The notes beneath the pieces were generated by a model. That model did no database searches, had not been told where the DNA came from, and saw only the letters and a program-made list of their open reading frames with translations. This document shows, piece by piece, positions 1 through 5,789 of a DNA stretch of 9,187 bases. The first letter of the stretch is position 1, and each line of letters opens with the position of its first letter. The position numbers and the translations under genes were made by a program. The stretch covers positions 1,804 through 10,990 of the forward strand of contig PLNY01000182.1 of assembly GCA_003141915.1 (NCBI GenBank), in the 5' to 3' direction. This DNA comes from Anaerolineae bacterium. GTDB lineage: Bacteria > Chloroflexota > Anaerolineae > Anaerolineales > Villigracilaceae.

Positions 1-356
1 GCGAGGGTCTGGTGCGCGTGCGCGGCTGGAAGGATAATAGCGGAATCTCAGCCACAAATCTGGCGCTTCAAATGCGGACACTCGGCTTGCGCACCGTTAT
101 CTTTACCGATGTCAGCCGGGACGGTTTGGGCGGAGGATTGAATATCGCCGCGACACGCGCCCTGGCTGAGGTCAGCGGACTCGATGTGATCGCTTCGGGC
201 GGCGTGCATACGATTGAGGATGTGATCGCTGCGCAGGACGCCGGGTTATCGGGTGTAATTATTGGGCGCGCGTTGTATGACGGAACGATTGATTTGAATG
301 ACGCGTTGAAATCTTTAAACACAACGGACACAAAGGTCACGAAGGAAAACTCATGA
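1..356 (+). CDS. hisA: HisA, ProFAR isomerase, C-terminal half (5' end outside window)
   Basis: Phosphoribosylformimino-5-aminoimidazole carboxamide ribotide isomerase, the step 4 enzyme of histidine synthesis, which carries out an Amadori rearrangement on a (beta/alpha)8 barrel in the cytoplasm. The frame is open from base 3, and about 117 residues are visible. They include GWKDNSG, the strand with FTDVSRDG, the phosphate-binding VIASGGV and the closing GVIIGRALYDGTIDL, all hallmarks of HisA. The second catalytic Asp of the family normally lies just before the GW motif, so it is probably only a few codons off the left edge. The last dozen residues (NTTDTKVTKENS) are not HisA-like and are encoded by the left arm of an inverted repeat, with the TGA at 354-356 in its loop. 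hisF follows, separated by 67 nt. The identity is secure. A bifunctional HisA/TrpF (PriA) role cannot be excluded from half a protein. Confidence 0.93.
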   Translation, partial: EGLVRVRGWKDNSGISATNLALQMRTLGLRTVIFTDVSRDGLGGGLNIAATRALAEVSGLDVIASGGVHTIEDVIAAQDAGLSGVIIGRALYDGTIDLNDALKSLNTTDTKVTKENS

Positions 357-404
357 ACACAAAGAACTTCATCCTTTGTGTATTTGGTGTCCTTCGTGTT
401 TAAA
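314..404. repeat. Composite inverted repeat of 9-bp ACACRAAGG-type units between hisA and hisF
   Basis: The left arm (314-345) matches the reverse complement of the right arm (373-404) at 25 of 32 positions by eye, around a 27-nt loop (346-372). The left arm contains three tandem 9-mers after TTTAA: acacaacgg (319-327), acacaaagg (328-336) and tcacgaagg (337-345). The right arm carries the same series inverted: cctttgtgt (373-381), atttggtgt (382-390) and ccttcgtgt (391-399). Inside the loop, atgaa (353-357) can pair with ttcat (368-372), which lengthens the stem. The left arm and stop codon belong to hisA. The right arm is followed by a short T run (407-411) and then the hisF Shine-Dalgarno. 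It may be a dispersed intergenic repeat, an mRNA-stabilising or processing hairpin, or a weak terminator; the sequence alone does not decide. Confidence 0.8.
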
Positions 405-413
405 TGTTTTTAC

Positions 414-418
414 AGGAG
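414..418 (+). promoter_or_regulatory. Shine-Dalgarno that fixes the hisF start
   Basis: AGGAG lies 5 nt before ATG 424. The reading frame stays open upstream to about 376, but that stretch lies in the right arm of the inverted repeat and would add a 16-residue leader (MCIWCPSCLNVFTGEF) unlike any HisF. Starting at 424 gives the family's usual MLAKRIIPCLD. Confidence 0.85.
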
Positions 419-423
419 AATTT

Positions 424-1194
424 ATGTTAGCAAAGAGAATCATCCCCTGCCTCGATATCAAAGATGGACGCGTCGTCAAAGGCGTGAACTTTGTCAATTT
501 GCGCGACGCCGGTAATCCCGTAGAACAGGCGCGGCTTTATGATGAACAAGGCGCGGACGAGTTGGTCTTCCTTGATATTTCCGCAACGAACGAGGCGCGC
601 AAGACGACACTTGACCTGGTCGGGCGCGTGGCAGATACAGTCTTCATGCCATTAACAGTTGGCGGCGGAATCCGTGAAGTGGACGATATGCGGAACCTAC
701 TGTTAGCCGGTGCGGACAAAGTCAGCGTCAATTCAGCGGCGGTGAAGAAACCGGAGCTTTTATCGGAAGGCGCGGCGCGGTTCGGCGCGCAATGTATCGT
801 GCTGGCGATTGACGCGCACCGGCGCGAGAACGGCTGGGAAGTCTATGTCAACGGAGGACGAATCCCAACTGGGATCGACGCGGTCGAATGGGCGATGCGC
901 GGTGTGGAACTCGGCGCGGGCGAAATCCTACTGACCAGCATGGACGCGGATGGGACGCTGGCAGGCTATGACATCGAATTGACGCGCACGATTGCAGAAG
1001 CCGTCGCGGTACCGGTCATCGCTTCGGGCGGCGCGGGAAGCGTGTCCCATTTTGAAGAGGTTCTCATCGAAGGCAAAGCCGATGCCGCGCTGGCCGCATC
1101 TTTGTTCCATGACGGCAAATTGCGCATTCCTGAGTTGAAGCAAGAATTGATGAAACAGGGAGTGCCTGTGCGTCCAATCCTATTGGAGAAATAG
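424..1194 (+). CDS. hisF: HisF, imidazole glycerol phosphate synthase cyclase subunit
   Basis: The cyclase/synthase half of IGP synthase takes PRFAR plus ammonia delivered by the HisH glutaminase and makes imidazole glycerol phosphate and AICAR. It is 256 residues, the usual family length, with the fold of a (beta/alpha)8 barrel. The numbering falls in register with the Thermotoga enzyme. The two catalytic aspartates are D11 (CLDIKDG) and D130 (AIDAHR). Phosphate-binding turns are GGGI near 80-83 and ASGGAG near 200-205. The ammonia-gate residues R5, E46, K99 and E167 are all present, so a HisH partner is expected, encoded outside the window. One small departure is SMDADGT at 172-178, where many homologues have DRDGT; D176 is kept. 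hisI begins 3 nt after the stop, which points to co-translation. Confidence 0.97.
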   Translation: MLAKRIIPCLDIKDGRVVKGVNFVNLRDAGNPVEQARLYDEQGADELVFLDISATNEARKTTLDLVGRVADTVFMPLTVGGGIREVDDMRNLLLAGADKVSVNSAAVKKPELLSEGAARFGAQCIVLAIDAHRRENGWEVYVNGGRIPTGIDAVEWAMRGVELGAGEILLTSMDADGTLAGYDIELTRTIAEAVAVPVIASGGAGSVSHFEEVLIEGKADAALAASLFHDGKLRIPELKQELMKQGVPVRPILLEK

Positions 1195-1197
1195 TCA

Positions 1198-1536
1198 ATG
1201 AAAATATCTGAGATCAAATTCAATGCAGAAGGATTGATTCCTGCCATTGTGCAAGACGCGGAGAACAATGAAGTATTGATGATGGCATATATGAATGAAG
1301 AGTCATTGAATCTCACTTTGGAAAAGGGTGAGACATATTTCTGGTCGCGCAGCCGCGGCGAACTTTGGCACAAAGGAGAGACGTCGGGCAACGTGCAACG
1401 TGTCGTCGAAGTCCGCGTGGATTGCGATGCAGACACCTTATTAATTCGAGTCCATCCCGCGGGGCCAGCCTGTCACACCGGGAATCAAACTTGTTTCTAT
1501 CGAAACATAAACAAAAGTCCAATCGTCCCATCCTGA
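1198..1536 (+). CDS. hisI: HisI, phosphoribosyl-AMP cyclohydrolase
   Basis: Hydrolyses the purine ring of phosphoribosyl-AMP, step 3 of histidine synthesis, as a Zn- and Mg-dependent cytoplasmic dimer. The 112-residue protein is a stand-alone cyclohydrolase domain; the HisE pyrophosphohydrolase to which it is fused in many bacteria is encoded separately at 4323-4598. Visible motifs are FWSRSRGELWHKGETSGN (about 48-65), the metal-binding DCDAD (75-79, with acidic D75, D77 and D79 and Zn ligand C76) and ACHTGNQTCF (91-100, with the Zn ligands C92 and C99). The start at 1198 is 3 nt past the hisF stop and is preceded by GGAGA at 1185-1189 inside hisF. The stop codon overlaps a putative promoter for ppc. 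Confidence 0.96.
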   Translation: MKISEIKFNAEGLIPAIVQDAENNEVLMMAYMNEESLNLTLEKGETYFWSRSRGELWHKGETSGNVQRVVEVRVDCDADTLLIRVHPAGPACHTGNQTCFYRNINKSPIVPS

Positions 1537-1542
1537 TATACT
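1534..1542 (+). promoter_or_regulatory. Putative extended -10 promoter for ppc
   Basis: TGATATACT combines an extended-10 TG with TATACT (1537-1542). The TG is part of the hisI stop codon. Transcription would begin near 1549, leaving about 20 nt of leader with GAAGG (1559-1563) 6 nt before the ppc ATG. No good -35 hexamer stands about 17 nt upstream, which extended -10 promoters can tolerate. The position fits, but such short motifs also occur by chance. Confidence 0.4.
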
Positions 1543-1569
1543 TGGAAAAATTTTGTATGAAGGTTTCGT

Positions 1570-4272
1570 ATGGATCTCTCTCAAACCATTCATTTGCTCG
1601 GCGACCTGCTCGGAGAAGTCATCTCCGAACTTGAATCGCCTGATATCTTCGAGGTCGAAGAATATATCCGTTTGCAAGCCAAGGCTCGGCGCGGAGGGGA
1701 TGCGTCCGCCGCCGTGCAACTCCAGAAAAAAGTCTCGGAGTTTTTCACGGCAGAAGCGCGGGCGGTGGCATCGGCCTTTACCACCTATTTCGACCTCGTG
1801 AATCTAGCCGAAGAAAATCAACAGGTGCGCACGCTGCAACAGAGCGAAGACGCGCAATATCCCAAACCCATCAGTGAATCGATTGGCGAAGCGATTCATA
1901 TTCTTAAGGAACAGGGGGTCACGCAGGAGCAAATGAACGAATTGCTTCAGCGCCTTTCGATTGAATTGGTTTTGACGGCGCATCCCACCGAGGCCCGCCG
2001 CCGCACGGTGCTTTCCAAGATCGAACATATCGGACGCGCCCTCCAGCAAATCAGCGAACAGGATTTTTCACAACGCCAGCGCGATGAGTTGATCCGCTCA
2101 CTGCGCGCCGAGATCACTGCTTTGTGGCTTACCGACCGCGACCGCGCATCCAAGTTGACCGTTACCGATGAAGTTCGCACCGGCTTGTATTTCGTCGAAA
2201 CCTATTTTTGGGATGCACTACCGCATATCTATGCCGATCTCGACAACGCACTGGCGCGCCAATACCCCGGCTTGCAAGTTCCTCCTCATTGGCTGAGTCT
2301 CGCCTCGTGGATTGGCGGCGATCGCGACGGAAACCCCAACGTCACCACCGAGATTACTGCCGAAACCCTGCGATTGCATCGCGGTTTGGCAATCGAAATC
2401 TACCGCCGCCGATTGCAGGACCTCTCGCGGCATCTCAGCGTCAGTTCCCAGCGGATTGCGCCTCCGCCCGAACTTCTCAAATGGATCGAAAAGCGGCATC
2501 CCTTCCCGGCACGCATCGCCTACATCGAAGAACGGTATGCCACAGAGCCATATCGTCTTGTTTTGTCGTTACTGACCAACGATCTCGCTGAGGCTTCGCG
2601 CGATGACATGAAATCGCATTTGCTCAGCCGCAAGCCGCACCGCGCCAAGATCTATTCCGGTGATATCGAACATATGCTTGAGATAATCTCCAAATCACTT
2701 CCACCCGCGCTGGCTGGGGACGAATTAAAAACCATCCGAAGGCAGATACAGGTCTTCGGTCTGTATGCGGCCCGGCTTGACATCCGCGAAGACTCCAGCC
2801 GAATCAATTCTGCATTGAGCGAGATTCTCCACACGCTGGGGATCGAATCCAATTTCGAGAATTTATCGGCTGACGAACGCACGCATCTTCTCATCCAACT
2901 GCTGGGTCAGCCCATCCCGGACCTTTCCCCACTTCCTGAAATGACCCGCGCCACTGCTGAAACGTGGTCGCTGTTCCAATTGATTGGGCGCACCTGTGAT
3001 GTGTACGGACGAGAATTGCTCGGCCCAATTGTCATCTCGATGACCAATGCCGCGCCGGATGTGTTGACGGTGCTGCTGATGGCGCGCTGGGCAGGCTGTA
3101 ACTACATTCCGCAAATTGCTCCGCTGTTCGAATCGGTGCAAGCCTTGAAAGACGCGTCGCACATTCTCGAAGAACTATTCGCTCTCGAGGTCTATTGCCA
3201 ACATTTGCAGGAACACAACAATGAGCAGATGGTCATGATTGGCTACTCAGACAGTAACAAAGACGGCGGCTACCTGATGGCAAACTGGGCGCTCTATCAG
3301 GCGCAGGAGGAAATTTCGCGCGCGGCCCGCGAGCACAACGTTTCGTTAACCATCTTTCACGGCCGCGGCGGAACGATTGCACGCGGCGGCGGCCCCGCCA
3401 ACCGCGCGATTCGCTCTCAGCCAGTGGAAAGTATCAACGGACGCTTTCGCCTTACCGAGCAGGGCGAGATCATTGCTTCGCGCTATTCCAATCCAACATT
3501 GGCGCATCGCCACCTCGAACAAATCGTCAATGCGATCCTGCTGGCTTCTTCTCCCAAAGCCACATCCAATGTATCGCAACGCTGGCGCATCGCCATGGAT
3601 CAGATGTCTGCCAAAGCACAACATGCCTACCGAAGTCTGGTCTATGAAACGCCGGGCTTCATTGATTTCTGGCAGACCGTTACTCCCATTGACGAAATCA
3701 AACGCCTGCCAATCGGCTCGCGTCCGGCCTCGCGCGCCCGATCCAGCGAAGTCACACAAATCCGCGCCATTCCGTGGGTCTTCTCGTGGATGCAGAGCCG
3801 ATTCAACTTACCGGGCTGGTATGGTTTGGGCAGCGGGATGTCATCGTTTGAAGATCATATGCTGCTGAAAGAAATGTATGCTGGCTGGCCATTCTTCCGC
3901 TCGTTGCTCGATAATACTGAAATGTCGCTTCTCAAAGCTGATATGGACATCGCGGCCCTGTACGTGGAACTGGCCCATGATCAGAATATCGCGAAACAAC
4001 TCTTTGACCAGATCAATGCCGAGTACGAACGCACACGTTCCATCATCCTTACTGTTAGCGGGCACACCCACCTGCTTGAACAGGAGGAAGTGACGCGCAA
4101 CTCTGTGCAAATGCGTAATCCGTACGTTGATCCGCTCAACTATATTCAGGTGGAAACTCTGCGCCGCCTGCGATCTCTCTCCGACCCTGAAGGTCCCGAA
4201 GCCGAAGCTTTGCGCGAAGTAATGGCGATCACCATTAACGGCATCGCAGCCGGGCTGCGGAATACAGGCTGA
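1570..4272 (+). CDS. ppc: Phosphoenolpyruvate carboxylase
   Basis: Carboxylates PEP with bicarbonate to oxaloacetate and phosphate, refilling the TCA cycle and feeding the aspartate family of amino acids. It acts as a cytoplasmic tetramer. At 900 residues it is a full-length bacterial-type enzyme. Signatures in order are LTAHPTEA (135-142, catalytic His138), GGDRDGNP (249-256), YSDSNKDGGY (559-568), FHGRGGTIARGGGP (596-609), RPASR (718-722) and the C-terminal LRNTG. Residues matching the E. coli aspartate-inhibitor site (R587, K773, R832, N881) appear to be R605, K789, R849 and N898, so feedback inhibition by aspartate or malate is plausible. In the catalytic loop the usual Gly before R605 is Ala604. 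The start is supported by GAAGG at 1559-1563. The gene lies between hisI (33 nt upstream) and hisE (50 nt downstream), an unusual place for ppc. Confidence 0.98.
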   Translation: MDLSQTIHLLGDLLGEVISELESPDIFEVEEYIRLQAKARRGGDASAAVQLQKKVSEFFTAEARAVASAFTTYFDLVNLAEENQQVRTLQQSEDAQYPKPISESIGEAIHILKEQGVTQEQMNELLQRLSIELVLTAHPTEARRRTVLSKIEHIGRALQQISEQDFSQRQRDELIRSLRAEITALWLTDRDRASKLTVTDEVRTGLYFVETYFWDALPHIYADLDNALARQYPGLQVPPHWLSLASWIGGDRDGNPNVTTEITAETLRLHRGLAIEIYRRRLQDLSRHLSVSSQRIAPPPELLKWIEKRHPFPARIAYIEERYATEPYRLVLSLLTNDLAEASRDDMKSHLLSRKPHRAKIYSGDIEHMLEIISKSLPPALAGDELKTIRRQIQVFGLYAARLDIREDSSRINSALSEILHTLGIESNFENLSADERTHLLIQLLGQPIPDLSPLPEMTRATAETWSLFQLIGRTCDVYGRELLGPIVISMTNAAPDVLTVLLMARWAGCNYIPQIAPLFESVQALKDASHILEELFALEVYCQHLQEHNNEQMVMIGYSDSNKDGGYLMANWALYQAQEEISRAAREHNVSLTIFHGRGGTIARGGGPANRAIRSQPVESINGRFRLTEQGEIIASRYSNPTLAHRHLEQIVNAILLASSPKATSNVSQRWRIAMDQMSAKAQHAYRSLVYETPGFIDFWQTVTPIDEIKRLPIGSRPASRARSSEVTQIRAIPWVFSWMQSRFNLPGWYGLGSGMSSFEDHMLLKEMYAGWPFFRSLLDNTEMSLLKADMDIAALYVELAHDQNIAKQLFDQINAEYERTRSIILTVSGHTHLLEQEEVTRNSVQMRNPYVDPLNYIQVETLRRLRSLSDPEGPEAEALREVMAITINGIAAGLRNTG

Positions 4273-4278
4273 CAAAAT

Positions 4279-4307
4279 TTGACAACAGCCTCCACTATCC
4301 ATATCCA
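4279..4307 (+). promoter_or_regulatory. Possible promoter ahead of hisE
   Basis: A perfect TTGACA (4279-4284) lies in the 50-nt gap after ppc. At 17 nt spacing the -10 position reads TATCCA (4302-4307), which agrees with only the first half of TATAAT. Initiation would fall near 4314, inside or next to the hisE Shine-Dalgarno (AAGGAAG, 4309-4315), which would leave little leader. This is weak support. Readthrough from ppc is at least as likely to supply hisE. Confidence 0.25.
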
Positions 4308-4322
4308 TAAGGAAGAAACTGA

Positions 4323-4598
4323 ATGAGCATTCAATGGTTGTTTGACGTAATCGAAGATCGTAAAAAAAATCCAACAGAGAAATCATATACGTCCAGTCTC
4401 TTTGCAGAAGGCTTGCCAAGGATCGCACAAAAAGTTGGCGAAGAAGGCACGGAGGTTGTGGTCGCGGCGCTCGCGCAGAATGACCAGCGCCTCATCGAAG
4501 AAATTGCAGACCTCACCTTTCACACCCTAGTGCTTCTCTCTGCGCGCGGTCTAAGTCCCGCACACATCCTTGCTGAATTGGAAAAACGCCACAAATGA
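4323..4598 (+). CDS. hisE: HisE, phosphoribosyl-ATP pyrophosphohydrolase
   Basis: Removes pyrophosphate from phosphoribosyl-ATP to give phosphoribosyl-AMP, step 2 of histidine synthesis and directly before HisI. The protein is a 91-residue all-alpha member of the MazG/PRA-PH superfamily. It shows the Mg-binding acidic pattern KVGEEGTEVV (37-46; E40, E41, E44) followed by EEIADLTFH (59-67; E59, E60, D63) and the HTLVLL helix. Length and motifs are typical of stand-alone HisE. The start has AAGGAAG 7 nt upstream. The TGA stop overlaps the start of the next gene as ATGA, which usually signals translational coupling. The gene is split from hisI by ppc. Confidence 0.96.
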   Translation: MSIQWLFDVIEDRKKNPTEKSYTSSLFAEGLPRIAQKVGEEGTEVVVAALAQNDQRLIEEIADLTFHTLVLLSARGLSPAHILAELEKRHK

Positions 4599-5713
4599 CA
4601 AAGATTTTTTTGCTCGATGTTGACAGCGTGCTTGTTGAGCCCGGTGGTTATCGTGCCGCGCTGCGCGCCACCGTCAATCATTTTATTGAACCTCACTTTG
4701 ACTTTTCGGAGGAAATACTGGCAGGTCTGGAATCGCGCGGGATTTCAAGTGAATGGGATATGTCTTCGCTTTTGCTTGCCTCCTACTGGACCGATATCCT
4801 GTCGCGCCAACCCATGCAGAATCTTCCCTCGGCTGTCTCCGCTGCCGCAGTGGAGATCAACCGTCAGCGCAAAGTGGACGCGCCGGCCCATCTACCCATT
4901 CCCGAATTTTCACTGGTAGCCGGTCAATATCCCGCGCAGGCCGCGTTTCATGCAGGATGTTTTGACATCATTCCATATGAACTGCGAAAAAATTTGTTGA
5001 CCGAAACGCGCAATATCTATAAATCCTGCACCACGCGAAGTTTCCAGCATTTCACGCTGGGAAGCAAACGATTTACAGAGACTTACAATCTACCCGCAGA
5101 ATTCAAAACAGAATCCTTTCTTCTTACGTACGACAAATCAAACATCAACAAGGAGATTCGTTCAAAGCTCATTCAACCTAATCATCATCTTGCCGCGTTC
5201 ACATCGCGCCCCTCGGCTCTGCCGCGTGAAGTAAATGATCCGCGTTCGGGATACGCTCCCGAAGCCGAACTAGCCCTTGAACTCGTCGGGCTTCCAGATA
5301 TTCCTTTGATCGCTTTCGGTAAACTCGAATATCTTGCATCCCTTCATGGCCTGGAACCTGCGTCGTTAGTAAAGCCGTCTCCATTCCATGCATTGGCCGC
5401 GACGTTTGCCGCATGGACAGGTAACGAATGGCTTTCCCTGCAGGCCGCAAATCATTGGCGCGAAACAGGGTCACTGAATGGAATGTTCCATCAGTTGCCC
5501 AAGACGTTTGAATTGATCGTTGTGGAAGACACAATGGGAGGCATTCAATCTGCCCGCTCGGCCGGCGAAATTTTGAAAAGAATCGGGTTCGGTGTGCATG
5601 TTTTTGCACTCGGGTTAACTGCTGGAAATTCAGGAAAGGTATCCGCTTTTGAGCAGGCGGGTGTGCAATATTTCGAGGATTGGAAATCTTTGATAAAAGG
5701 TACCGGCCTATAA
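4595..5713 (+). CDS. HAD-superfamily hydrolase-like protein coupled to hisE
   Basis: I do not recognise a named family, but the haloacid dehalogenase motifs are visible in order. Motif I is FLLDVDSVL (5-13, putative nucleophile D8 and acid/base D10). Motif II is FTSRPS (T203). Motif III is VKPSP (K260). Motif IV is VVEDTMGGIQSAR (309-321, E311 and D312). HAD enzymes with this set are usually Mg-dependent phosphatases or phosphomutases. The layout is atypical: about 190 residues separate motifs I and II, which suggests a large cap, and about 50 separate III and IV, about twice the usual gap. No signal peptide or membrane segment is seen. The ATG overlaps the hisE stop by 4 nt, so the product is probably made together with histidine enzymes. 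A histidinol-phosphate phosphatase role is a guess; a sugar or nucleotide phosphatase is equally possible. Confidence 0.75.
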   Translation: MTKIFLLDVDSVLVEPGGYRAALRATVNHFIEPHFDFSEEILAGLESRGISSEWDMSSLLLASYWTDILSRQPMQNLPSAVSAAAVEINRQRKVDAPAHLPIPEFSLVAGQYPAQAAFHAGCFDIIPYELRKNLLTETRNIYKSCTTRSFQHFTLGSKRFTETYNLPAEFKTESFLLTYDKSNINKEIRSKLIQPNHHLAAFTSRPSALPREVNDPRSGYAPEAELALELVGLPDIPLIAFGKLEYLASLHGLEPASLVKPSPFHALAATFAAWTGNEWLSLQAANHWRETGSLNGMFHQLPKTFELIVVEDTMGGIQSARSAGEILKRIGFGVHVFALGLTAGNSGKVSAFEQAGVQYFEDWKSLIKGTGL

Positions 5714-5774
5714 AATAATACCTGCAAATTCAAGAGTAAATACTGGCCATTCAGTTTTAATTCATTTTTCTGCG

Positions 5775-5783
5775 TGCTATAAT
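5775..5783 (+). promoter_or_regulatory. Extended -10 promoter giving a probably leaderless rarA mRNA
   Basis: TGCTATAAT contains a consensus TATAAT at 5778-5783 preceded by the extended -10 TGn. Only 6 nt separate it from ATG 5790, so initiation at the normal distance would start at or beside the A of the start codon. A -35 at 17 nt spacing would be TTTTAA (5755-5760), a poor match. No Shine-Dalgarno occurs before the ATG, and the rarA start is firmly supported by homology. The surrounding gap (5714-5789) is AT-rich, and I saw no terminator hairpin in it. Confidence 0.65.
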
Positions 5784-5789
5784 CATTCT

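Noticed and set aside
376..423. N-terminal extension of HisF (alternative start upstream of 424)
   Set aside because: The extra residues come from the right arm of the inverted repeat, there is no ribosome site before 376, and AGGAG plus the family N-terminus fix the start at 424.
966..1436. 156-residue minus-strand open frame over hisF/hisI
   Set aside because: Low-complexity Ser/Arg-rich translation antisense to conserved genes, with no motif.
4296..4307. Short tandem tatcca-tatcca before hisE
   Set aside because: Only two 6-bp copies; best read as chance or part of a weak -10 region rather than a repeat element.
3841..4428. 195-residue open frame on the minus strand over the ppc 3' end and hisE
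   Set aside because: It runs antisense to two well-supported genes, has no recognisable domain, and looks like a shadow frame.
5714..5789. Terminator after the HAD gene
   Set aside because: The gap is AT-rich, but I found no stem longer than a few base pairs (only GGTACC-type short palindromes), so no terminator is called.
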